A stretch of 64,000 nucleotides of DNA from Arcobacter sp. F155 (lineage in GTDB: Bacteria; Campylobacterota; Campylobacteria; Campylobacterales; Arcobacteraceae). Numbering within the stretch: position 1 is the stretch's first letter; every line of letters begins with the position of its first letter. Position numbers and translations under genes: made by a program. Positions 8,352-16,559 of this stretch are shown here, piece after piece. Under the pieces are notes generated by a model. The model had not been told where the DNA came from. It ran no database searches and saw nothing but the letters and a program-made list of their open reading frames with translations. Location of the stretch: assembly GCF_004116455.1 (NCBI RefSeq), contig NZ_PDJU01000005.1, positions 118,513 to 182,512 on the forward strand. Reading direction: 5' to 3'.

Positions 8352-9431
8352 TTATTTTACATACCATTTATTTATTCCTGTTTGAGTTATATCAGCCCCA
8401 TATTTTTTTAATTCATCATATTCTTTATTAGATAATTTGAAAAGGCTTGTTTTAATATTCATTAACATGTCTAAGTCATATTTAGATTTCATTAAATTTT
8501 TATATTGTCCAAGCTGAAGATAAAGACCATTTTTGGGATTTTTATCAAAAAAATTATGAAGAGCACGAACTCTTAACATTTTAATTTGATCCATTGTAAT
8601 ATCAATTAATCTTAATGTTCTTCCTAAAACATTTATTACAGATTTGCTTTCTGTTGATTTTAAAGCTTTTGTTGCATCACTAACTATGATGAAATTTATA
8701 TCTTTTGATAATGTTTCACCTAGTTTCTCAATTAAAGATTCTTCTCCTAAGTTATTATAGAGTCCTCCGTCTGATAAATGTAGTTTATTGAATATTCTAA
8801 CTTTTTGATCTTTTTTAAATTGTTTATTGTCCCAATCGAAGTAATGCCATTCTTTATAACTTAAAACTTTAAAGGTAAATCTACCAATTAATCCTGGAAA
8901 TGCAGTTGATGAAGCTATAGCATTTGATATTTCATAATCTGGATTCATAATATAACCAAATTTATAATCTCCCATTTTTTCTTTTGAAAAACGCCAATTT
9001 TTACCAGTTTCATTTGTAGTTGCATTTATTTCCCATATAGGTTTATCAGGTAGTTCAGATAACTTGCCTGTTAAACCCCATTCCTTTTTTAATGTATATG
9101 CAATAATGTTTGCTCTACTGAATAAGTTTAACCAATGTTTAGGAATAATTAGTCTAATTAATGCATGTTTCGCTAATCCAATATTAGTAAAATAATTTTT
9201 CATTTTTGGTAAAACATTTTCCAAATACTCTTCATTTGTTGGCCATTTATTATTATTTATTTTAAATATCAATCCAACAGTTAGAGATCCGCCTGAGACG
9301 GTTGAAATAGTATTAATTTGATCTAAATAACCATTTTTTGCTAATGTTTCAAATACTCCTATATGAAATACAGATGCTCTAAATCCACCACCAGATAAAG
9401 CAATACCAATTTTTAATTTATCATTTTTTAT
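8352..9431 (-). CDS. Patatin-like phospholipase, apparent AUA start
   Basis: The reading frame from 9431 gives about 359 residues with a complete patatin catalytic set: the oxyanion glycines ALSGGGFRA near residue 15, the nucleophile Ser in STVSGGS near residue 47, and the catalytic Asp in SDGGLYNNLG. Patatins hydrolyse membrane lipids and are common killing effectors in phage defence (for example CapV). An in-frame TAA lies just upstream, and there is no ATG, GTG or TTG before the catalytic motifs. AAGGAG at 9438-9443 is spaced six bases from an ATA codon (9429-9431), which is the only well-placed start. The next in-frame TTG (9272) would delete the oxyanion hole and nucleophile. The gene is 21 bases downstream of HerA, in the same operon. 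Confidence 0.78.
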   Translation of the reverse strand: MKNDKLKIGIALSGGGFRASVFHIGVFETLAKNGYLDQINTISTVSGGSLTVGLIFKINNNKWPTNEEYLENVLPKMKNYFTNIGLAKHALIRLIIPKHWLNLFSRANIIAYTLKKEWGLTGKLSELPDKPIWEINATTNETGKNWRFSKEKMGDYKFGYIMNPDYEISNAIASSTAFPGLIGRFTFKVLSYKEWHYFDWDNKQFKKDQKVRIFNKLHLSDGGLYNNLGEESLIEKLGETLSKDINFIIVSDATKALKSTESKSVINVLGRTLRLIDITMDQIKMLRVRALHNFFDKNPKNGLYLQLGQYKNLMKSKYDLDMLMNIKTSLFKLSNKEYDELKKYGADITQTGINKWYVK

Positions 9432-9443
9432 TGCATACTCCTT
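9429..9443 (-). promoter_or_regulatory. Ribosome binding site that selects an ATA start
   Basis: Reading leftward, AAGGAG (9443-9438) is followed by six bases and then ATA (9431-9429), which opens the patatin frame. The overlapping ATG in the same site is one base after the Shine-Dalgarno, in another frame, and meets TAA after one codon. Start choice is inferred from spacing and frame. Confidence 0.5.
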
Positions 9444-9452
9444 TTATTTAAA

Positions 9453-11186
9453 CTATTTCATTTCCAAAAATAATGGTGAACCAGTAAAAGAAAGAGGACT
9501 GATTGGACCATGAAACATAAAAGGGTATTTTTTATTACTACTTGGATCAATAAATGATTTATAAAATTTTGCTGCATTATCATCATTAATTATTTGTTTA
9601 ATTTTTCCAAACTCTTTTCCCATTGTAAGACCATATCCAAATGCAAAAATTCTCATTTGTTGAATTATTTCTTCATCTAAAGACTCAATTGTTTGAGTAA
9701 TAAACATATAACCTATACCATACTTTCTTGTGGTTCTTACAGCATCAATTATATTCTTATTTAATTCTTTAATTCTTGGATCACTCGCAGTTGAATTAGT
9801 ATATCTATGTGCTTCATCCATAACAATTAAGCAGTTTGATTTGTCACCTGCTGAATAAAGTTCTTCACTAGCTTCTACTACTTTTTTTGTAATTAATTTT
9901 ATTAATAATGCTTGAATATTATCTGAACCTATATTGTGAGTACCTCGTGTAGATAAATTTATAATATATAACCAACCTTTTTCTTTTACAACCCTATGTA
10001 CCATATCATCTAATGATATTTTATTTGAACTACTTGAAAAAAGTGCAAGAATATTCTCTAATATTGATACCTCTTTTAGTGCTTTTTCTTTTTTTAAAGC
10101 ATCAAGCTTGTCTGTCATCAGGTCTATCCTGATATTTCTTTGTGCGCCAGGAGCATATACTGAAGCAAAGTATCGTGAACATTTTTGTTTTTTTTCAGTT
10201 TCTGTTTTATGTTCTAAAAATCTAGTTAATATATCTTCTAAAAGTTTTTTGGCATTAACAGTTCCTAAAAAACTCCCTTTTTTAGTATATAAAATTCTAG
10301 TTTCTATATATTCTGAAATAGATTCACACATTGCAATTTGTTTTTCTTCTGTAGTTATATTAAAAAATTTTCTAATGAATCCTGATGTTCTTAGTAATTC
10401 AGAAAATACTTCTGGGTCATCTGGAAAGTGTACATCTTCTGGTACCTTAATTGCTTTATATTTCATTCCTTTTTTTATCACTTCATCTTTAAAACTCATA
10501 TTATCAGGTAGAAGCTCTGTATCTGTATAGAACTGTTCTTGAGGGTCTAGGACCAAAATACTCATATGGTTTTTGTTTGTGGCATATCCTTTTAAAACTT
10601 GAGCTGCTGTTGTAGTTTTCCCAGAACCAGTTTTCCCAAAAACGCCAATATGATAAGCATCTCCTGCACCACCAGTATCTTTCCCAAAGTGCTTAAACCA
10701 AAATGGAATTCTTACTTCAGTATCATATGCACAACCTAAATACTCAACTATTTGGTTTTGAGTACTCGTCTTTAGAAGTTGAACCATGATATCATTTGTA
10801 ACTGCACAAACTTTATTCCCCGTTGATGGAGAATTTGCCAGTTTATGGGCATTTATTTCTTCTGAAATTTTAAATGATGATTGTACCGTTAGTTTTGCTA
10901 TCCTATTATCAGCATTTCCACTCAAATGTGGAAGTGATCCATGTCTTTTAATAACTGCTTTAAAAGAAGGTTCTTCATGCCATTTGTTTTCTGTTCTAAT
11001 ATCAGTGATTTGACCAATAGAAACTATAGTATTCTCACCTTCTGGAACAGTAAAGAAAACTAACTCTCCTAATAATTTTTGTTCAGAACTTATACCTAAA
11101 ATATCAACAACTGCTTCAAATGAATCACTTGGTGATCCAATTACCCCAAGTGGCGTTGATTGTTCTATTATTTCTAAAATTTGCAT
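9453..11186 (-). CDS. herA: HerA-like ATPase/DNA translocase
   Basis: A 577-residue protein with an N-terminal HAS-barrel region (about 1-110), then the FtsK/HerA RecA-like motor. Walker A is GKTGSGKT at 184-191, Walker B with catalytic Glu is LIVMDEAH, and a sensor segment reads YMFITQTIESL. HerA forms hexameric rings that pump DNA, often feeding a NurA nuclease. NurA is encoded 3 bases upstream and a patatin 21 bases downstream, all leftward. HerA is also the shared ATPase of defence pairs such as SIR2-HerA and DUF4297-HerA, where it builds the supramolecular sensor. Here the set NurA-HerA-patatin suggests a defence complex rather than housekeeping repair, although repair cannot be excluded. 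Confidence 0.87.
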   Translation of the reverse strand: MQILEIIEQSTPLGVIGSPSDSFEAVVDILGISSEQKLLGELVFFTVPEGENTIVSIGQITDIRTENKWHEEPSFKAVIKRHGSLPHLSGNADNRIAKLTVQSSFKISEEINAHKLANSPSTGNKVCAVTNDIMVQLLKTSTQNQIVEYLGCAYDTEVRIPFWFKHFGKDTGGAGDAYHIGVFGKTGSGKTTTAAQVLKGYATNKNHMSILVLDPQEQFYTDTELLPDNMSFKDEVIKKGMKYKAIKVPEDVHFPDDPEVFSELLRTSGFIRKFFNITTEEKQIAMCESISEYIETRILYTKKGSFLGTVNAKKLLEDILTRFLEHKTETEKKQKCSRYFASVYAPGAQRNIRIDLMTDKLDALKKEKALKEVSILENILALFSSSSNKISLDDMVHRVVKEKGWLYIINLSTRGTHNIGSDNIQALLIKLITKKVVEASEELYSAGDKSNCLIVMDEAHRYTNSTASDPRIKELNKNIIDAVRTTRKYGIGYMFITQTIESLDEEIIQQMRIFAFGYGLTMGKEFGKIKQIINDDNAAKFYKSFIDPSSNKKYPFMFHGPISPLSFTGSPLFLEMK

Positions 11187-11189
11187 AAA

Positions 11190-12425
11190 TTAATTACTCC
11201 TATAAGATAATGAGAGATGGAAGTTTTCTTTTGTGTTTAATTTTTCATGGGATGTAACTGCTTGTTTAACAGCATCCATACCCAATGAAATATTTTTAGC
11301 TATGATATCAGCCAGGTATTGGGGATAAGGTTCATGAATCTCTGGATAAAAAATTTGATTTTTAATACTTAGTAAATATTTTTCTAGTCTTTGTATATCT
11401 TTTGCTAATGCTTTTTTCATTTCAATTCGATAACATAATCCTTCTTTAAAAGGTTTATAGTAACAAAAATATAAGTCAGTACCCTCTTTACGTGAAGGAC
11501 GAAAACGACTGATAGATTTTTTAAGGTCTTTGTTTAGTTTATCAATATCTACTTTTTCATTATTATTTGTATTTTTAATATTTTTAAGGTTTAGATTACA
11601 CTTGATGTGAATAATATTCCACTGAGTTTTTTCTTTTTCTGATTGACCAACTTCTAAAGGTTGAGTATATTCATCCTCATTTAACAGTAATGAAAAATAT
11701 GTTTTATCATCCCCTGCAATATTAAATTCTTTCTGAACATTTTTTAAATAAATTGAATCTAAAATGTCTCGTGAGGATGAATATTTTGCCAGACCAATAA
11801 TATTACTATTTTTAAATGCTTTATCTATAATATCTGGGATATCTGGGATGATTTTTTGGTAATTCTCTGAAAGAAAAGTATTTAGGGACTCCACATATTT
11901 TTCATCTGCAAGAGCTTCAGCATTTGCAGATAAAAGACTGTTAAGTTTTAATATTGATGTAATATGGCTCCCATCCATAATTCTTATTTCATGGTGAGAT
12001 TTTGCAAGTATACTTAATTCCATTAAGAACATTATACCTTGACAAAGTCGACTATTGGCAACATGGTGAGGAAGAGCATCTTGCCATTGGTAATATTGTT
12101 CACTATTTTCAGACCATTGTTTTGCTGGATTATTTGTTAAACCTTCTACACCTACTGCAATAGCCATTAATAAATCAGAACCTGTCATTTTTTCAACAAT
12201 GTTTGCACCATCTACCGCAATGAGACTATCAGTATACTCAACAGTTTTAATTGTTTTAATAATGTTATGTTTATTTAATTCTTCTCTACCTTTAATTAAT
12301 GATTCATCACTATTATTTATCATTTGACTAAGTTTTTCTGCTGTATCAGGAGTCTTTTCAAGTATTTTTAATAGCAAATCTTCTGGAAGATATGCATAGG
12401 TATTAATATTTTTATTTTCTAACAT
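11190..12425 (-). CDS. nurA: NurA-domain nuclease
   Basis: A 411-residue protein with the NurA RNase-H-like fold signatures: Asp72 in SLIAVDGAN and Asp151 in IRIMDGSHI, the two acidic metal-binding positions, followed by an extended C-terminal region ending LSLSYRSN. NurA is the 5'-3' exonuclease and endonuclease partner of HerA. The first gene of the leftward three-gene operon, it ends 3 bases before herA. Its promoter should lie in the AT-rich 12426-12642 gap shared with the divergent druA gene. Its length is near that of typical NurA proteins, and both active-site aspartates are present, so it should be active. Confidence 0.82.
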   Translation of the reverse strand: MLENKNINTYAYLPEDLLLKILEKTPDTAEKLSQMINNSDESLIKGREELNKHNIIKTIKTVEYTDSLIAVDGANIVEKMTGSDLLMAIAVGVEGLTNNPAKQWSENSEQYYQWQDALPHHVANSRLCQGIMFLMELSILAKSHHEIRIMDGSHITSILKLNSLLSANAEALADEKYVESLNTFLSENYQKIIPDIPDIIDKAFKNSNIIGLAKYSSSRDILDSIYLKNVQKEFNIAGDDKTYFSLLLNEDEYTQPLEVGQSEKEKTQWNIIHIKCNLNLKNIKNTNNNEKVDIDKLNKDLKKSISRFRPSRKEGTDLYFCYYKPFKEGLCYRIEMKKALAKDIQRLEKYLLSIKNQIFYPEIHEPYPQYLADIIAKNISLGMDAVKQAVTSHEKLNTKENFHLSLSYRSN

Positions 12426-12642
12426 ATATAAATTATATCTTTTTTATTTATTTTATCATCAAAACATAAAATATCAATTTAATTATTTATTATTTAATCT
12501 ATTTTTTTAAGATTTTTATTGTATAAATTCATTGTTTTTTTTTAAAATGGCTGAAAATAGGGCTTTTTATCGATTAATCTGTTTTATGGCCAAATACTAA
12601 AAAATTTAGTAAAATTAAACAATATTAATATATTTAAGAGTA

Positions 12643-13854
12643 ATGATGGAAAAGATTGTATATAGAGAAAACTTAGAGAAGAATATTCTTTATTCTAATA
12701 TGAATGTAGATGAAGATTTTTCATTTACAAAAAAACAGCTTTTAAGAGATGAAATTATATTTTCTTTAAAAAATCAAGGCTTTGATGTAAGATCATTATT
12801 TGAGAAAAATAAAGATATTTTAAAAAAACAAGAATATAAAAAATTACAGCTTCAATCATCTTTAGAACAGAAAAAACTTCATAAAAAGATGTTATTAAAA
12901 TTACTTCCTACAGTTAAACCTTTTATGAAGAATTTAAATGAAATTAATCCAGAAAAAATAAAATTAAAACTTATAGAAGTTACTCATGGATCAATTTATG
13001 AAAAAATTTTTAAATGGTGGAACTTTTCGTGGTGGAGTATGCCATATCAAAGAGCATATGGTAGACAAATGAGATTTGTAATTTGGGATACATATCATGA
13101 TGCACCTTTTGGTTTAATTGGTTTACAGAGTCCTGTACTAAAAATGTCTGTTAGAGATAATTATTTAAATATTCCCAAAGAAGAATTAGATATATGGATC
13201 AATCAATCTATGAATGCACAAAGAATAGGAGCTCTCCCTCCTTATAATGAACTTATTGGTGGTAAAATGGTTTCGTTGGCACTTGTATCAAAAGAACTTC
13301 GTATGGCATATAAAAATAAATATAAAAATGCAGTAACTCTGATGGAAAATCGTCATATAAATCCAGAGTTATTGTTTTTAACTACAACAAGTGCATTTGG
13401 TAAGAGTAGTATATATAATAGATTAAAGATAAACAAGCATTTAGTTGCAAAAAGTTTGGGATATACTAAAGGATATGGCTCTTTTCATATAAATGAAATT
13501 TTATTTCAAAAGATAATTCAGTTTTTAGAAGAGGAAGATATTGATACTCATAGATCATTTGGCAGTGGTCCTTCAACTCGAATTAGATTGTTGAATAAGG
13601 CATTTAGATTATTAGATATTCCTGGATTGGAACAACATGGACTTAAAAGAGAATTTTTTATATTTGAAAATGTAAGTAATTTGAAAGGTGTTTTGCATAA
13701 TAAAGAAGAACCAAAGTATTATGATTACAAGTTCAGCAAATTAGTAGAATACTGGAAAAAAAGGTGGGCAATAGCAAGAAAAGAGAGACTAAATATAGAC
13801 TCAACCTTTGATAAAGAAGACTTTGTGAAAAATTTAGAAAGTGAATTATTATAA
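12643..13854 (+). CDS. druA: DUF4338 protein, DruA family (solitary)
   Basis: A 403-residue protein matching DUF4338, the DruA component of Druantia defence systems. It has GRQMRFVIWDTYHDAPFGLIG near residue 140, then MNAQRIGALPPYNELIGGKMVSLAL and a C-terminal YWKKRWAIARKERL segment. The role of DruA is unsettled. No DruE-type large helicase or other Druantia gene accompanies it. DruA-like genes are also found in Tn7-like transposons, which fits its position next to tniQ. Two ATG codons (12643, 12646) are possible starts. It faces away from the NurA operon, across a 217-base gap without other coding potential. Confidence 0.82.
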   Translation: MMEKIVYRENLEKNILYSNMNVDEDFSFTKKQLLRDEIIFSLKNQGFDVRSLFEKNKDILKKQEYKKLQLQSSLEQKKLHKKMLLKLLPTVKPFMKNLNEINPEKIKLKLIEVTHGSIYEKIFKWWNFSWWSMPYQRAYGRQMRFVIWDTYHDAPFGLIGLQSPVLKMSVRDNYLNIPKEELDIWINQSMNAQRIGALPPYNELIGGKMVSLALVSKELRMAYKNKYKNAVTLMENRHINPELLFLTTTSAFGKSSIYNRLKINKHLVAKSLGYTKGYGSFHINEILFQKIIQFLEEEDIDTHRSFGSGPSTRIRLLNKAFRLLDIPGLEQHGLKREFFIFENVSNLKGVLHNKEEPKYYDYKFSKLVEYWKKRWAIARKERLNIDSTFDKEDFVKNLESELL

Positions 13855-13948
13855 TTTTAAGAAGTTAATAAATGTATTTTTTTTAATATATAATGCTTTC
13901 TATATATACTTAGTATAAATGAAAAATAAAGTAGTCTTTTAAATATGA

Positions 13949-14539
13949 TTATTTTAAAACTTTCTTAATAACTTGATTAGGTAGATAGAATTTGTATTTA
14001 TGAGTTATAAAAAAATATTCATTATTTATAAGTTTTATATTTTTAAAACTACAGTATACATTTGTAGGAATACCTACCCAATGAAAATATCCTATAAATG
14101 CATCAATAATGTACTTTTGTGTTAAGTGTTTATCATTTGGGTTTTGTAAAATTGTAATTACTCTATTCTTTAAAATTTCATGAGAACATCTTGGTCTTAC
14201 TAATTTTGGAGTTTTAATATTTTCTATATGTAGATTATGAGTTTTCCATAATTTACAAGTATAAATAAAATCTTTTAAATAATATTTATAATCAGTATAT
14301 ATCCATAGATAACCATCTAAATAATATTGGTAAGAATTGCTTTTATTAGAATTTGTGCAGTAAAGCAAGAACTCTTTTGCAACATATAGTCGTTTTTTTA
14401 ATAAGAGATAAGAAATCTCTTTTTTATGATATTTTATCATTAGATTATCTGTATAATTTTCAAATAAATTTAATCTATTTTTATCTTTTTTTAGACTTTC
14501 AATATATTTATTTAAAAAATGGTTTTTTTTAATGCACAA
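13949..14539 (-). CDS. Uncharacterised protein downstream of tniQ
   Basis: A 196-residue basic, Tyr/Lys/Asn-rich protein whose frame opens at a TTG two bases after the tniQ stop, so it is the last gene of the tns operon. The N-terminal 70 residues form helices like the SAM-like core-binding domain of tyrosine recombinases. The C-terminal part (IIDAFIGYFHWVGIP) loosely resembles the start of their catalytic domain, but no Arg/His-x-x-Arg/Tyr set is present. It is not recognisably TnsE. Position in the operon suggests a role in target choice or regulation of transposition; this is inference. Confidence 0.5.
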   Translation of the reverse strand: MCIKKNHFLNKYIESLKKDKNRLNLFENYTDNLMIKYHKKEISYLLLKKRLYVAKEFLLYCTNSNKSNSYQYYLDGYLWIYTDYKYYLKDFIYTCKLWKTHNLHIENIKTPKLVRPRCSHEILKNRVITILQNPNDKHLTQKYIIDAFIGYFHWVGIPTNVYCSFKNIKLINNEYFFITHKYKFYLPNQVIKKVLK

Positions 14540-14541
14540 TT

Positions 14542-15633
14542 TTAATATCCAGGTATATAAGGAAGAATATCTTCAAATAATTTATCAACTTCCTCTTTAC
14601 TTTTAGGTCTTTTTTTTCTTTTTAGTATTCTACTAGGCGATTTAGATTTTTTTTCATTATCATTTAGTTTTGTAAGTATATATGTAGCAGTTGGTGATAT
14701 GGTTTTAAATGTTTGTTTGAATACTTTCTTTGAAATATTATTCTTATTTAGTATTTTTATAATTTCAATCACATTTAAATTAAAAACTTTACTTACAAGG
14801 AAAAGAAGTTCTTCTCTATCTCTAATATCTAATCTTGAAAAAGTACCATTATTAACTTTATTAAAAATGTAATTTGTTGAGATATCTAAATCATCTATTA
14901 GGCTTTTGAATCTAATTGGTTGTCTAACTATTTTATATATAAAAGCAAGAAAAATATTTAGTGTTAAGAAGAGGTCTTTTTTATCATTCTTTGTAATTAA
15001 TGAAAAGTTAGTGTTTATATTGGCTCTTACTAAAGATAATGTAAGATAATTTTGAAAAGTAAGTAATTCTTTTTTTACTTTATTTGTTGAGGAATCTCTT
15101 AAATCAAATCCACATTTAGAGCAAATGTATATATGTGGTTGCAGATAATTTAATTTTTCAGGAGAGAATACACGATTACATTTGGGGCATTTCAGCAAAA
15201 GAACATTTCTATGAATAGGACATCCAATATAAAAAGAAAGTCTCCAATATTTATTAATATAAGGAGTTTTAGATTTTAAGCAGTCTGGACAAAAGTGAAT
15301 GCCATTTGTTCTAATTTTTCCTTTTTGCCCAAATGGAGTTATAAGATACCATTTTTTATAAATATTATTTGTAGGTGAAGTGTCTACTTTGTCAATCAAG
15401 CACTCCAACGTGAGATTTTTAAGCTCTTGGTACTCTAATGATGAATATTTTAGAAGTTTATTGATTAAATTTTCTGGTGTATATCTATCTAAATCACGAT
15501 AAAGAATACTGTCTTGTTTCCATATAGATAATGCAAAACTTTTAGGATCTGTCCCATTCTCAAAAGCAGTTCTTGTAAACCAAGAAATAAATGATTCATC
15601 TTCATATGGGAAAACTTCTATTTGAAAACTCAT
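14542..15633 (-). CDS. tniQ: TniQ/TnsD-family target-selection protein
   Basis: A protein of about 363 residues starting at ATG 15633, two bases after the tnsC stop. The N-terminal TniQ domain has FPYEDESFISWFTRTAFENG. A zinc-binding region carries Cys pairs (HFCPDCLKS; GCPIHRNVLLLKCPKC; ICSKCGFDL), and a helical C-terminal region ends in PYIPGY. TniQ/TnsD proteins bind a fixed chromosomal site and recruit TnsC. The element sits inside comM, so this protein would recognise a comM sequence, a known target class for Tn7-like elements. The frame is open further upstream to 15684, overlapping tnsC, but the conserved domain begins at MSFQIEVFPYEDE. Confidence 0.88.
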   Translation of the reverse strand: MSFQIEVFPYEDESFISWFTRTAFENGTDPKSFALSIWKQDSILYRDLDRYTPENLINKLLKYSSLEYQELKNLTLECLIDKVDTSPTNNIYKKWYLITPFGQKGKIRTNGIHFCPDCLKSKTPYINKYWRLSFYIGCPIHRNVLLLKCPKCNRVFSPEKLNYLQPHIYICSKCGFDLRDSSTNKVKKELLTFQNYLTLSLVRANINTNFSLITKNDKKDLFLTLNIFLAFIYKIVRQPIRFKSLIDDLDISTNYIFNKVNNGTFSRLDIRDREELLFLVSKVFNLNVIEIIKILNKNNISKKVFKQTFKTISPTATYILTKLNDNEKKSKSPSRILKRKKRPKSKEEVDKLFEDILPYIPGY

Positions 15634-15635
15634 AA

Positions 15636-16544
15636 TTATATAGGAATCTCTCTTGCTGTCATGGCATTTGTAGGTTTTATCCACTTAAACTTTTTAATTA
15701 TATCAACAGTTATCTCTTCAATATCATTTTGAATAGCATAGGTAGCACACTCAATTAGTAACTTATGTAAATCTCCTATATTACCTCTTGAAATTAGATG
15801 AAGTAAAGTTGCTTTTTCTTTTGTAAAAAGGTTTGAAGGCTTTGATAAAGGTAATCTTTTTTCAAATGATTTTAATAGTCCTAGAAAGTTTTTATCTAAT
15901 TCCCATTTTGTAAGTCTAACAATATCAAACCTACTACTTAGTTGTGGATCAGAAGATAGTATTAACTCTGATTCTTTTAGTCCTGCACATACAATAGGAA
16001 TCATTAATATATTTCCTATATTTTTAAGAGCATCCATTACATTTCTTTGTTGTTTAGCTGTTCCTCTAAGAAAATGATGAATTTCATCTATAATTAGCAT
16101 TTTTACATTGCATTCTTGTAATAGATGAAACATTTGATGTCTTATTTTTGCTAATGAATCAGAAGGATTATGTGGAGTCCAAAAAGAATCTAATATTGAC
16201 ATATATAAATGTTTTACATCAGCATTATCAGATGCTAATGCAGTAATTACAGGTCTTACTATGATTTTTTTACCTTTTTCATTTTCAATATTAAAACTTG
16301 AGTGTTTTTTTTCAAATGATTTTATCATTGATGTCTTCCCTATATTGGATTCCCCTATAATAAGAATATTTTGCATTCTTGCTTTTTTGGGTCTATCTAT
16401 TAGATGATTTAAAATAGAGTGAACTTTTTTGATTTTTGGGTGTTCAATAAATACTTCATTATGTAAAAACATAATTCTCGCTTCTTTACTTTGATCAATA
16501 ATTTTATTACATTCTTCATTTAAATGGCTATATTCTATTTTCAT
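15636..16544 (-). CDS. tnsC: TnsC-family AAA+ transposition regulator
   Basis: A 302-residue AAA+ ATPase with Walker A GESNIGKTS (about 64-72), Walker B MLIIDEIHH, and the sensor-1 IPIVCAGL segment. It matches the TniB/TnsC family that assembles on target DNA and links TniQ to the TnsAB transposase. Located 15 bases downstream of tnsB and 2 bases upstream of tniQ, in the canonical gene order. It is shorter than Tn7 TnsC, nearer the length of TniB-like TnsC proteins in minimal Tn7-like elements. All ATPase motifs are intact. Confidence 0.92.
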   Translation of the reverse strand: MKIEYSHLNEECNKIIDQSKEARIMFLHNEVFIEHPKIKKVHSILNHLIDRPKKARMQNILIIGESNIGKTSMIKSFEKKHSSFNIENEKGKKIIVRPVITALASDNADVKHLYMSILDSFWTPHNPSDSLAKIRHQMFHLLQECNVKMLIIDEIHHFLRGTAKQQRNVMDALKNIGNILMIPIVCAGLKESELILSSDPQLSSRFDIVRLTKWELDKNFLGLLKSFEKRLPLSKPSNLFTKEKATLLHLISRGNIGDLHKLLIECATYAIQNDIEEITVDIIKKFKWIKPTNAMTAREIPI

Positions 16545-16559
16545 ATCAATTTGTCCTTA

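Noticed and set aside
8352..9272. Truncated patatin starting at TTG 9272
   Set aside because: The frame continues upstream without a stop and encodes the GGGxR and SGGS active-site motifs, so the short version would lose its nucleophile.
13949..14539. Tyrosine recombinase downstream of tniQ
   Set aside because: The helical N-terminus is suggestive, but no Arg, His-x-x-Arg and Tyr catalytic set is present.
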